Shown in pieces: positions 52,468-61,105 of a DNA stretch of 64,000 nt. Position numbers and translations under genes: made by a program. Source of the DNA: Taishania sp964580465. GTDB lineage: Bacteria > Bacteroidota > Bacteroidia > Flavobacteriales_D > Crocinitomicaceae. Below the pieces are notes generated by a model that did no database searches, was not told the DNA's origin, and was given only the letters and a program-made list of their open reading frames with translations. Where the stretch lies: positions 11,872 through 75,871 of the forward strand of contig CAZOKJ010000009.1 of the NCBI GenBank assembly GCA_964580465.1, written 5' to 3'. The first letter of the stretch is position 1. The number at the start of each line of letters is the position of its first letter.

Positions 52468-52518
52468 AAAAGGTGCTCAAAAAAAGTTTGTTTATCAATC
52501 TCTTCTTAAGCACCTTTA
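52468..52518. terminator. Possible long-loop terminator
   Basis: AAAAGGTGCT and AGCACCTTT pair across a loop of about 31 nt between convergent genes. Confidence 0.4.
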
Positions 52519-52535
52519 AATATTGATAGGTCAAA

Positions 52536-53840
52536 TTACAATGACCAGTATTCTAATTCTTGGAATGGTGTTTTGTAAATTCCTTTCACGTCAACTACAA
52601 TTCCATTGGAATCGTTGTTCATCATGCGTTTGAAATCTGCCTCTGTTAAACCTAAGTATTGTTTGTGGTTAACTGCAACGATTACAGCGTCATAATCATT
52701 TGTAGGCTGATCAATTAATTTAACACCGTATTCATGTTCCATTTCTGTTGATGAAGCGTGTGGATCAACCACATCTACTTTTACTTGGAAAGAATTCAAT
52801 TCTTTAACAACATCAATGACTTTAGAGTTGCGAATGTCGCTCACATCTTCTTTGAATGTCGCTCCCATGATTAAAACTTTAGCATTTTGAATGTTTTTTC
52901 CTTTTGTTAAAATCTTTTTCACTGTTTGTTTACCAATATAAAATCCCATTGAATCGTTGACATAGCGACCACTTGTGATGATTTTTGAATGGTATCCAGC
53001 TTGCATCGCTTTGTGTGTCAAATAGTATGGGTCAACTCCAATACAGTGTCCACCAACTAATCCTGGAGAGAATTTTAAGAAATTCCACTTTGTACCAGCA
53101 GCTTCTAATACGTCAAAGGTATTGATGCCTAATTTGTTGAAAATAATCGACAATTCATTAATCAAAGCAATGTTAACGTCGCGCTGTGTGTTTTCAATAA
53201 TTTTTGCTGCTTCTGCTACTTTAATAGATGCTGCCCTGTGAACGCCAGCACAAACAACTAATTCATACGTTTTCGCAATTTGATCCAACGACATATCGTC
53301 ACATCCCGATACCACTTTCACTACATTTTGTAGTGTGTGCTGCTTGTCTCCTGGGTTGATGCGCTCTGGTGAATAGCCAACTTTGAAATCTTCAACAAAT
53401 TTTAAACCTGATAATTCCTCCAATACTGGAATGCAATCTTCCTCTGTACAACCAGGATAAACAGTTGATTCAAAAACAACATAATCACCTTTTTTCAATA
53501 CTTTTCCAACCGTTGAAGAAGCACCTAATAAAGGTTTTAAATCGGGTAGGTTGGAGTCATCAATTGGAGTAGGAACAGCCACAATGAAAAACTCAACGTC
53601 ACGCAAATCTTCCAAGTTTGCTGTGAAAAGAATGTCACTGTTTTCAAAAGCTTCTTTTTCCAATTCATTGCTCGGGTCAATGCCTTGTTTCATTAAGTCA
53701 ACTCGCGCTTGGTTGATGTCAAAACCAACTACTTTAATTTTTTTTGCAAACTCCAAGGCAATAGGTAAACCAACGTAACCCAAACCAATAACTGCAAGTT
53801 TACTTTCTTTTGATAATAGTCTATCGTAAATTGTTTTCAT
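52536..53840 (-). CDS. Nucleotide-sugar 6-dehydrogenase (WbpA/TviB-like)
   Basis: 434 residues. It oxidises the C6 hydroxyl of a UDP-sugar to the carboxylate with NAD+. The Rossmann motif AVIGLGYVGLPIALEF (16-31), the PTPID segment, VFESTVYPGCTEE and the catalytic Cys in VGGHCIGVDPYYL (near 268) are present. The sequence pattern is that of WbpA/TviB (UDP-GlcNAc) rather than UDP-glucose dehydrogenase. It overlaps the Gfo/Idh/MocA gene by 20 bp and belongs to a surface-polysaccharide sugar set. Confidence 0.85.
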   Translation of the reverse strand: MKTIYDRLLSKESKLAVIGLGYVGLPIALEFAKKIKVVGFDINQARVDLMKQGIDPSNELEKEAFENSDILFTANLEDLRDVEFFIVAVPTPIDDSNLPDLKPLLGASSTVGKVLKKGDYVVFESTVYPGCTEEDCIPVLEELSGLKFVEDFKVGYSPERINPGDKQHTLQNVVKVVSGCDDMSLDQIAKTYELVVCAGVHRAASIKVAEAAKIIENTQRDVNIALINELSIIFNKLGINTFDVLEAAGTKWNFLKFSPGLVGGHCIGVDPYYLTHKAMQAGYHSKIITSGRYVNDSMGFYIGKQTVKKILTKGKNIQNAKVLIMGATFKEDVSDIRNSKVIDVVKELNSFQVKVDVVDPHASSTEMEHEYGVKLIDQPTNDYDAVIVAVNHKQYLGLTEADFKRMMNNDSNGIVVDVKGIYKTPFQELEYWSL

Positions 53841-54852
53841 CTCTTACTTCGTAGATTCGTTCAATAATATCAACAACTTTCAAACCTTCCAATGCGTTTG
53901 TTGTTGCTGTGTTTCTTCCTTTTAATGTATCAATAACGTTTTGAATAACATAATTGTGATTGGCAGCTGATCCTTTGTATGGCCCATAATCGTTACCAGG
54001 ATTGGTAGGTGCTAATTCTGGCATTTCGTATCCTTCAATGTTGCACACTTCTACTTCGTTCATGTACTGACCTCCAATTTTTACGCTACCTTTTTTACCG
54101 ATGATAGTAATGGAGCTTTCCAAGTTTTGCATTGCAACTGAGGTAGAGTAGTTGATACATCCCATTCCTCCGTTAATAAAGTCAAAGTTGACAATTCCAG
54201 AATCTTCAAAATCAGTAGAATCTTTGTGTGTGAAATCAGCAAATTTTCCAGAAATGTTTTTAATGTCGCCGAACAACCAATACATGATATCGATGAAGTG
54301 AGAGAATTGAGTGAACAACGTTCCGCCATCTAAATCTTGTCTACCTTTCCATCCACCAGGTTTGTAATACCTATCGTCGCGGTTCCAATAACAATTCAAT
54401 TGAACCATGAAAATGTCTCCTAGTTTTCCTTCTTCAACAATGTTTTTAATCCATGCTGAAGGTGGAGAATAACGGTTTTGCATGACACAAAATACTTGTT
54501 TTGAAACTTGTAAAGATTTGTATATAACATCCTCACAATCTCTCTTTTTTAATGCCATTGGCTTTTCACAAACTACGTGGTGTTTTGCTTCCAACATTTT
54601 TAAACTTTGTGATGCATGTAAGCCATTTGGTGTACAGACATTGGCAACGTCAAATTCAATTCCTGAAGCAAGTAATTCTTCAATAGAAGAGAAAAAAGGA
54701 ACGTCAAAATCTTGTGCTCCACACTCTTCTTTCGAACGAATGTCAACCATTGCAACCAATTCAGCTTCTTCCTCTCGGCGTATCATTTCAGCATGGCGTT
54801 TCCCAATGTGGCCAGCTCCAATAACAGCAAATTTTATTTTTGATGATATCAT
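53821..54852 (-). CDS. Gfo/Idh/MocA-type oxidoreductase (WbpB-like)
   Basis: 343 residues. NAD-binding start FAVIGAGHIGKRHAEMI (8-24), then NVCTPNGLHASQSL and HVVCEKPMALKKRD (the EKP catalytic Lys). WbpB oxidises UDP-GlcNAcA at C3, the second step of UDP-ManNAc3NAcA synthesis. A specific role is inferred from neighbours. Overlaps the dehydrogenase and lies 13 bp from the acetyltransferase gene. Confidence 0.82.
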   Translation of the reverse strand: MISSKIKFAVIGAGHIGKRHAEMIRREEEAELVAMVDIRSKEECGAQDFDVPFFSSIEELLASGIEFDVANVCTPNGLHASQSLKMLEAKHHVVCEKPMALKKRDCEDVIYKSLQVSKQVFCVMQNRYSPPSAWIKNIVEEGKLGDIFMVQLNCYWNRDDRYYKPGGWKGRQDLDGGTLFTQFSHFIDIMYWLFGDIKNISGKFADFTHKDSTDFEDSGIVNFDFINGGMGCINYSTSVAMQNLESSITIIGKKGSVKIGGQYMNEVEVCNIEGYEMPELAPTNPGNDYGPYKGSAANHNYVIQNVIDTLKGRNTATTNALEGLKVVDIIERIYEVRDENNLR

Positions 54853-54865
54853 CGCGTTTTATTCT

Positions 54866-55438
54866 TTATTTTTTAGTAACAATTCCGTCGTTTAATTGAT
54901 AAATGTCTCCACTTTCTGGACACGTAGCCAAACCATTTACATCAAACTCCAAACGGTGGCCATACTCGCTCATCCACCCCATTTGACGTGCAGGATTTCC
55001 CACTACAAGTGCATAGTCAGGAACATGTTTTGTAACCACAGCTCCTGCGCCAATGAATGCATAACGACCAATGTCATGACCACAAACAATGGTCGCGTTG
55101 GCACCAATAGATGCCCCTTTTTTAACAACCGTTTTGGCATATTGATCTTTGCGGTTGACAGCACTTCGTGGATTGATAACGTTAGTAAAAACCATTGAAG
55201 GCCCTAAAAAAACATCGTCTTCACAGATGACACCTGTGTAAATAGATACGTTGTTTTGGATTTTTACGTTGTTACCTAGCACAACATCAGGCGAAACCAC
55301 TACGTTTTGTCCAATGTTGCAACGTTCTCCAATAGTACAATTAGGCATGATGTGTGAAAAGTGCCAAATTTTTGTTCCTTTTCCAATGTTACAACCCTCG
55401 TCTATAACTGCTGTTTCGTGCGCAAAAAAATCGCTCAT
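54866..55438 (-). CDS. Hexapeptide N-acetyltransferase (WbpD-like)
   Basis: 190 residues with left-handed beta-helix hexapeptide repeats (CNIGKGTKIWHFSHI, CTIGERCNIGQNVVV, VFLGPSMVFTNVINPRS and others). The NPRS..R segment is typical of WbpD/WlbB-like acetyltransferases that N-acetylate a 3-amino sugar. The expected aminotransferase (WbpE) that supplies the amino group is not in the window. Start at 55438. Confidence 0.82.
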   Translation of the reverse strand: MSDFFAHETAVIDEGCNIGKGTKIWHFSHIMPNCTIGERCNIGQNVVVSPDVVLGNNVKIQNNVSIYTGVICEDDVFLGPSMVFTNVINPRSAVNRKDQYAKTVVKKGASIGANATIVCGHDIGRYAFIGAGAVVTKHVPDYALVVGNPARQMGWMSEYGHRLEFDVNGLATCPESGDIYQLNDGIVTKK

Positions 55439-55441
55439 ATA

Positions 55442-56437
55442 TTATCGAATAATGTATTTATCAAAATTGTAATGATCTACCTCGTTTAATTCCTCTGGAG
55501 ATAGACTTTTGAAGTATTCATAAGTGATTTTTAATCCTTCACTTCTTGAAACTTTAGGCTCCCAACCAAGTATTTCTTTAGCTTTGGTAATGTCTGGGCG
55601 TCTTTGTTTTGGGTCATCAACTGGCAAGTCTTTGTAAATTACTTTCTGAGAAGTGCCTGTCAAACGAATGATTTCCTCAGCAAATTCAGCAATCGTGATT
55701 TCGTCTGGATTCCCAATATTTACTGGATACGGATAATCCGAATGAAGTAAGCGATAAATCCCTTCTACCAAATCATCTACATAGCAAAAAGAGCGTGTTT
55801 GTGAACCATCGCCAAAAACGGTTAAATCTTCGCCACGTAAGGCTTGACCAATAAAAGCAGGTAAAACACGACCATCGTTCAAACGCATGCGAGGTCCGTA
55901 AGTATTAAAAATGCGAACAATGCGTGTTTCCAACCCGTGAAAAGTATGATAAGCCATTGTCATCGCTTCTTGAAAACGCTTAGCCTCATCGTAAACACCA
56001 CGCGGACCAACTGGATTTACATTTCCCCAGTATTCCTCCGTTTGAGGGTGAACATTAGGGTCACCATAAACTTCTGAAGTGGATGCAATTAACACACGTG
56101 CATTTTTTGCCCTTGCCAAACCTAAACAGTTATGAATGCCCAATGACCCAACTTTTAAAGTCTGAATAGGAATTTTTAAATAGTCAATCGGAGAAGCAGG
56201 AGAAGCAAAATGAAGAATGTAATCTAATTTTCCTGGAACATGAATGAATTTTGAAACGTCATGGTTGTAGAATTCAAAATTACTCAATTTAAACAAATGC
56301 TCGATATTTTTCAATCGTCCAGTGATTAAATTGTCCATGGCAATTACATGGTATCCCTCGCGAATAAAACGGTCACAAAGATGCGAACCTAAAAATCCAG
56401 CTGCACCCGTGATAAGTATTCTTTTTTGCTCTGACAT
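55442..56437 (-). CDS. UDP-glucuronate decarboxylase-like SDR enzyme
   Basis: 331 residues. Extended short-chain dehydrogenase: RILITGAAGFLGSHLCDRFI (5-24), ASTSEVYGDP, GVYDEAKRFQEAM (YxxxK catalytic pair, about 147-151), and RIFNTYGPRM. It resembles UDP-xylose synthase, which converts UDP-glucuronate to UDP-xylose. It ends 3 bp before the WbpD-like gene, so the four sugar genes form one operon. Confidence 0.85.
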   Translation of the reverse strand: MSEQKRILITGAAGFLGSHLCDRFIREGYHVIAMDNLITGRLKNIEHLFKLSNFEFYNHDVSKFIHVPGKLDYILHFASPASPIDYLKIPIQTLKVGSLGIHNCLGLARAKNARVLIASTSEVYGDPNVHPQTEEYWGNVNPVGPRGVYDEAKRFQEAMTMAYHTFHGLETRIVRIFNTYGPRMRLNDGRVLPAFIGQALRGEDLTVFGDGSQTRSFCYVDDLVEGIYRLLHSDYPYPVNIGNPDEITIAEFAEEIIRLTGTSQKVIYKDLPVDDPKQRRPDITKAKEILGWEPKVSRSEGLKITYEYFKSLSPEELNEVDHYNFDKYIIR

Positions 56438-56470
56438 GCTTTAATTTTCAATCGTTAAAAGCTGCGTTTT

Positions 56471-56683
56471 TTACAGCGAAAAACAAAAATAATTAAAAAA
56501 TTGTAATCTGAGTAAAAATATATTTATTTGACAACAGCGTGAATTAATTATTCTTCTAAAATTCTCTGCTTGTTCAAATATCTCAACATACACTTCATCA
56601 CGCTCGACTGGTGGATAACCATATTCATCAAGCAAAAGAATTAACCCTACTTTCAACGCTGAATTAATAGCGTCTCATTCATC
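56471..56683 (-). pseudogene. Possible remnant of type I restriction subunit R (HsdR)
   Basis: An open frame without a good start, containing ALKVGLILLLDEYGYPPVER and EIFEQAENF. The pattern L..YGYPP...(D/E)E....EQAE resembles the C-terminal end of HsdR (DUF3387 region). It follows a stop codon and then lacks family similarity at its own end. No hsdM or hsdS is near. Could also be chance. Within the 56438-56746 interval no other feature is seen. Confidence 0.4.
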
Positions 56684-56746
56684 TCTTTATTTTTTATTTT
56701 TTTAAGTTTTATTTTTTATTCCTATTTTTACGTAAATTTTTATTTT

Positions 56747-58465
56747 ATGAAATTAATACATGTCCTTTTTACCTTTTTCTTTGTACAAACCTTAATGGCA
56801 CAAGAACTTTACGATGTTATGCGTTACAGGTATGCTATTTTTGATGAAGTAACTGTAACATCCAATATCCAATACGGGCAAGCTCCTCAATGGGTGTGGC
56901 CTTATACCAATGAAAAACTCTATTTAGACGTTTACCAGCCTTTAAATGATGTCAATACCAATCGGCCATTGATTATTTTTGCTCATGCTGGTGGCTTTTT
57001 AAATGGATCTAAAACAGTTGACAACATGATTGCTATCTGTGATTCTTTTGCGCGAAAAGGCTATGTCACTGCTTCTATTGATTACCGAAAAGGATTTAAT
57101 CCTCTGGATGCTGAAAGTGCCGAAAGGGCTGTTTATCGTGGGATACAAGATGGAAAAGCAGCGGTTAGATTTTTTAAAAATAACGCTAATTTATATGGAA
57201 TAGATACTAATTTTGTTTACTTCGGAGGGATGTCTGCTGGTGGCTTTATTTCTTTACATGTTGCTTATATGGACTTAGAAAGTGAGCGCCCTAATAGTAC
57301 GTACGGCGGTGGAACAGTCAACGATTTAGGTTGCCTAGATTGTGCTGGAAACAACTATCCCCAGAGCTCAAAAATTAGAGCAGGTATCAATTACTGGGGT
57401 GCTATTCAAGATACATTAAACATTGCTCCGAACGATACACCGCTTTTGTTGATGCATGGAACAACAGATCCTACTGTACCTTATGAATATGGCCATCCAT
57501 TCGGCCTTTTTACTCTTCCGAATGTCTATGGTAGTAAACCCGTACGAGAACGATTAGAAAATGTAGGTGTTTATCACGAAATGTATATTTCTGAGCGTCC
57601 AGGATTACACATGTTAGATGGTAGTAGCAACGGAACATTCAATTCACCTCCTATTTCTTTTTGGTACGACACTTTATTGCCTCGAACAACCGATTTTTTA
57701 GTAAAAATGACCAAACCAACCCCCTCAATCATTGGTTCAGATTCATTGTTTCTTTGCTATGAACAACCTATCAATGTAGCATTAAATGGAGATGATTCTC
57801 ATTATTATAAATGGATTCTTTTTTCTGATACAGACACAGTGGAATTGAACAATCATTCCAATCATTTGATTAAAAATATACCTAATGCAGGGCATTACCG
57901 TTTAGCTTCCATTGCCTTTAATGAAGTTGTTTGTTCAAGTGATACACTTTGGTTTAACATTATAAAAAACAATCCGCTATATGCGCAGTTTGATCATGAA
58001 ATTTCAACTGAATCGAATGTGCAATTTACCAATACAAGCTCCAATTATACGAGCTGTTTATGGGATTTCGGAGATGGAACAACAAGCAATGAAATAAATC
58101 CACAGCATGTGTATACAACCAATGGGACATACACAGTATTGTTGACTATTTTTGACAGTTTTGGATGTAGCAATACCAATATTCAAACCCTAGTTATTGA
58201 CCATTTAAGCGCAATGCACCATGAGACAATTCATTTTTCGGTTTATCCCAATCCATTTAATGAAACAATTACCATTCAGAATGAAGATAACCAGCTTATA
58301 TCAGGACAAGTTTTAACCATTCAAGGACAAGAAATCTATGAATTATTTCACATTGAAAACACAAGTAGTTATTCAATTAACACCGAAAATTGGGTAAAAG
58401 GAATCTATCTTCTTCAATTGGTGGATTATAAAGGGAATAAGCATATTCTAAAAATCAAAAAATAA
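56747..58465 (+). CDS. Secreted esterase-like protein with PKD and T9SS sorting domains
   Basis: 572 residues. Signal peptide (LIHVLFTFFFVQTLMAQ), then an alpha/beta hydrolase part: LIIFAHAGGFLNGSK (HGG-like oxyanion region), FGGMSAGGF (GxSxG nucleophile, about 164-172) and LLMHGTTDPTVPY (Asp). A PKD domain follows (CLWDFGDGTTSNEINPQHVY, about 440-500). The C terminus VYPNPFNETITIQNED ends in LKIKK, a type A T9SS sorting domain. It is probably exported to the cell surface by T9SS to split ester-linked polymers. Confidence 0.85.
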   Translation: MKLIHVLFTFFFVQTLMAQELYDVMRYRYAIFDEVTVTSNIQYGQAPQWVWPYTNEKLYLDVYQPLNDVNTNRPLIIFAHAGGFLNGSKTVDNMIAICDSFARKGYVTASIDYRKGFNPLDAESAERAVYRGIQDGKAAVRFFKNNANLYGIDTNFVYFGGMSAGGFISLHVAYMDLESERPNSTYGGGTVNDLGCLDCAGNNYPQSSKIRAGINYWGAIQDTLNIAPNDTPLLLMHGTTDPTVPYEYGHPFGLFTLPNVYGSKPVRERLENVGVYHEMYISERPGLHMLDGSSNGTFNSPPISFWYDTLLPRTTDFLVKMTKPTPSIIGSDSLFLCYEQPINVALNGDDSHYYKWILFSDTDTVELNNHSNHLIKNIPNAGHYRLASIAFNEVVCSSDTLWFNIIKNNPLYAQFDHEISTESNVQFTNTSSNYTSCLWDFGDGTTSNEINPQHVYTTNGTYTVLLTIFDSFGCSNTNIQTLVIDHLSAMHHETIHFSVYPNPFNETITIQNEDNQLISGQVLTIQGQEIYELFHIENTSSYSINTENWVKGIYLLQLVDYKGNKHILKIKK

Positions 58466-58501
58466 AATACCCTATCATAAGGAAATGTCAATATTTTTTC
58501 T

Positions 58502-58509
58502 TAAATTTG
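58502..58509 (+). promoter_or_regulatory. Candidate -7 box of the E1 gene
   Basis: TAAATTTG, 26 bp before the ATG at 58536; no clear -33 box. Confidence 0.4.
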
Positions 58510-58535
58510 AGACTGAAAAAATCAACTAAATAATA

Positions 58536-60653
58536 ATGGCGGAAGCAACAGTAAAAAAAGAAAATTCAAACACGAATAAATCCTCTGTAAAAGGTGTTAA
58601 AACAGACAAAGCAGTTTTGTTGAATGCTTTTGAGTTAATGAGCACAGCAAAGACTTTATCAGAAAAGTACGAAGCGAATAAGGAAGTAACAGCAAAATAT
58701 GTACACGCAACTTCTCGTGGTCATGAAGCTATTCAATTGGCTGTGGGAATGCAATTGTTAAGACAAGACTGGGTGGCGCCTTATTATCGCGACGATAGTA
58801 TTTTGTTGGGTATTGGTATTACTCCTTATGAATTAATGTTGCAGGTTTTTGCTAAAAAAGACGATATTTTCTCTGGAGGAAGAACGTACTATTCGCATCC
58901 TTCATTGAAACGTGATGATATGCCTAAAATTCCTCATCAATCTTCGGCAACTGGAATGCAAGCTATTCCAATGGCTGGTGTTGCAATGGGAATTCAATAC
59001 AAAGAAAAACAAGGGCTTGCAGAAGATTTTGGTGGACAAAATCCTGTGGTTGTTTGTTCCATCGGTGATGCTGCTTGTACAGAAGGTGAGGTTTCTGAAG
59101 CTTTACAAATGGCTGCCTTGAAACAGTTTCCGATCGTTTTCTTAGTGCAAGATAATGGCTGGGACATTTCGGCAAATGCTGCTGAAACACGTGCACAAGA
59201 TATTGCTGAATATGCTCGTGGATTCAATGGTCTGGAGGTTCGCTCTATCGATGGTGCTGATTTTGATCTTTCTTACCAAACGGTAAAAGAAGTGTTCGAA
59301 ATTGTGCGCAAAGAACGCCGTCCTTTCATTATTCATGCGAAAGTGCCTTTGTTGGGTCACCACACTTCTGGTGTACGTAAAGAATGGTATCGCGATGATT
59401 TAGAGGAAGCTGCGAAGCGTGACCCTTATCCAAAATTAGTTGCTAAATTAATGGAATTGGGTGTAACAGAGGCTGAATTAGATGAGATTGAAGCTCGTAC
59501 AAAGGCCTTGGTTGATAGCGATTATGTTCGTGCTTACGAGGCAGAAGAACCTACTCCTCAAAGTGTAACAGATTTTATCTTTGCACCAACGCCAATTACG
59601 GAAGAAAAAGGAGAGCGCGAACCTAAAGGGAAAAAGAAAACAGTAATGGTTGACTCTGCTCTTTTTGCAGTGAGAGAAATCATGTCAAAACATCCAGAAG
59701 CGTTGTTATATGGTCAAGATGTTGGTGGTAGATTGGGAGGTGTATTCCGTGAAGCAGCAACTTTGGCGCAACAATTTGGAGATAACAGAGTGTTTAACAC
59801 ACCTATTCAAGAAGCATTCATTATCGGTTCTACCGTAGGGATGTCGGCTGTAGGTTTGAAACCTTTTGTTGAAGTTCAATTTGCAGATTATATTTGGCCA
59901 GGATTGAACCAATTGTTTACAGAGGTTTCACGTTCTTATTACTTATCCAATGGTAAATGGCCTGTTAGCTGTGTGATTCGTGTGCCGATTGGTGCTTATG
60001 GTTCAGGTGGACCTTACCACTCTTCAAGTGTAGAATCTGTCTTGACAAATATTAGAGGTGTAAAAACAGTTTATCCTTCAACAGGAGCAGATTTAAAAGG
60101 ATTGATGAAAGCTGCTTTTTATGATCCAAATCCTGTGGTTATTTTGGAACATAAAGGATTGTATTGGTCTAAAATAAAAGGTACAGAAGGAGCAATGTCA
60201 ATTGAACCAGATGAAGATTATGTGGTGCCAATTGGTAAAGGAAGAATCGTTCAACATGCTTCTGAGGAAATGATTAATAAAGGAGATTCTTGTGTTGTCA
60301 TTACTTACGGACGTGGTGTTTATTGGACCCTAGAAGCTTCTCAGTCGATGAAAGAAAAAGTGGAAATTGTCGATTTAAGAACATTGCACCCATTGGATTT
60401 TGAATTAATCAACGAGCGAGCAGCTAAGCACGGTAAAGTGTTGTTGGTTACAGAAGAGTCAGTGGAGGCTTCTTTCACTTTAGGATTGGCTGGAAGAATT
60501 CAACGTGATAATTTCCGTAAATTGGACGCACCGGTTGAAATTGTTGGTGCAATTGATACACCTGCTATCCCGTTAAACTCGATTTTAGAAGCTACTTTAT
60601 TGCCAAATGCAGAAAAAGTTGAAAAAGCATTGGTGAATTTGCTAAATTATTAA
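58536..60653 (+). CDS. 2-oxoacid dehydrogenase E1 (alpha-beta fusion)
   Basis: 705 residues joining E1-alpha (about 35-345) and E1-beta (about 370-705). The alpha part has the thiamine-diphosphate motif GDAACTEGEVSEALQMA...QDNGWDIS (about 178-213). The beta part begins MVDSALFAVREIMSKHPEAL and contains GQDVGGRLGGVFREA and VEVQFADYIWPG. This fused form is common in Bacteroidota and probably acts on branched-chain 2-oxoacids or pyruvate with E2/E3 encoded elsewhere. The first 25 residues are a Lys/Asn/Ser-rich extension. Confidence 0.9.
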   Translation: MAEATVKKENSNTNKSSVKGVKTDKAVLLNAFELMSTAKTLSEKYEANKEVTAKYVHATSRGHEAIQLAVGMQLLRQDWVAPYYRDDSILLGIGITPYELMLQVFAKKDDIFSGGRTYYSHPSLKRDDMPKIPHQSSATGMQAIPMAGVAMGIQYKEKQGLAEDFGGQNPVVVCSIGDAACTEGEVSEALQMAALKQFPIVFLVQDNGWDISANAAETRAQDIAEYARGFNGLEVRSIDGADFDLSYQTVKEVFEIVRKERRPFIIHAKVPLLGHHTSGVRKEWYRDDLEEAAKRDPYPKLVAKLMELGVTEAELDEIEARTKALVDSDYVRAYEAEEPTPQSVTDFIFAPTPITEEKGEREPKGKKKTVMVDSALFAVREIMSKHPEALLYGQDVGGRLGGVFREAATLAQQFGDNRVFNTPIQEAFIIGSTVGMSAVGLKPFVEVQFADYIWPGLNQLFTEVSRSYYLSNGKWPVSCVIRVPIGAYGSGGPYHSSSVESVLTNIRGVKTVYPSTGADLKGLMKAAFYDPNPVVILEHKGLYWSKIKGTEGAMSIEPDEDYVVPIGKGRIVQHASEEMINKGDSCVVITYGRGVYWTLEASQSMKEKVEIVDLRTLHPLDFELINERAAKHGKVLLVTEESVEASFTLGLAGRIQRDNFRKLDAPVEIVGAIDTPAIPLNSILEATLLPNAEKVEKALVNLLNY

Positions 60654-60654
60654 T

Positions 60655-60921
60655 AACCTCAGTTCGATTATGAAAATTGTATTCAGATCGCATAGAAACA
60701 GTAAGATACGATATAAAGTGTCGCAAATGTATTGGGATACATTGAGAAAACTTTATGAAGTAGATTGCTGTTTATCAGCGGAGTGCAATTTTGCTTTGAC
60801 TAAAAACTCGTTCTTCTATGTTATTCCTTTTCAATTTAGCCCGCTAAATTTTCAAAGAAATGTCTTGAATAACAAGTTTTTAGTTCAATCTGAATATCAA
60901 TTTATAAATCGAACTGAGGTT
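60655..60921. other. Cassette flanked by 14-bp inverted repeats
   Basis: AACCTCAGTTCGAT (60655-60668) and ATCGAACTGAGGTT (60908-60921) are exact reverse complements about 240 bp apart, directly after the E1 stop. A second palindrome, AATTTAGC-CC-GCTAAATT, lies inside near 60835-60852. An 89-codon frame starts at 60670 inside the left repeat but has no family look. It may be a non-autonomous mobile element or a long structured 3' region. No target-site duplication is clear. Confidence 0.5.
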
Positions 60922-60942
60922 TTTAGTAGCGTCACTTAAAAA

Positions 60943-60981
60943 AAGCATTTATTACTTAGGGTGATAAATGCTTTTTTTTTT
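60943..60981 (+). terminator. Terminator after the cassette
   Basis: AAGCATTTAT / ATAAATGCTT stem with an 11-nt loop and ten T. Confidence 0.85.
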
Positions 60982-60988
60982 ATATTTG
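60981..60988 (+). promoter_or_regulatory. Candidate -7 box before the T9SS type B gene
   Basis: TATATTTG; the -33 region is taken by the terminator T run, so support is weak. Confidence 0.35.
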
Positions 60989-61007
60989 CAAACTGCTAAA
61001 ACAACTT

Positions 61008-61103
61008 ATGAAATATGAAGCTTTCAAATACAACAACTTTTACTACGCACAATACGTTGTGTTTGATGACGACATATCCATGTTAATCACCCAAATAAAA
61101 TAG
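61008..61103 (+). CDS. Possible 31-residue small protein
   Basis: ATG AAA TAT ... TAG encodes MKYEAFKYNNFYYAQ and ends in DDISMLITQIK, two bases before the next ATG. It is rich in Tyr, Phe and Asp, with no signal peptide. It could be a leader peptide that couples translation to the large gene, or chance. Confidence 0.3.
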   Translation: MKYEAFKYNNFYYAQYVVFDDDISMLITQIK

Positions 61104-61105
61104 GT

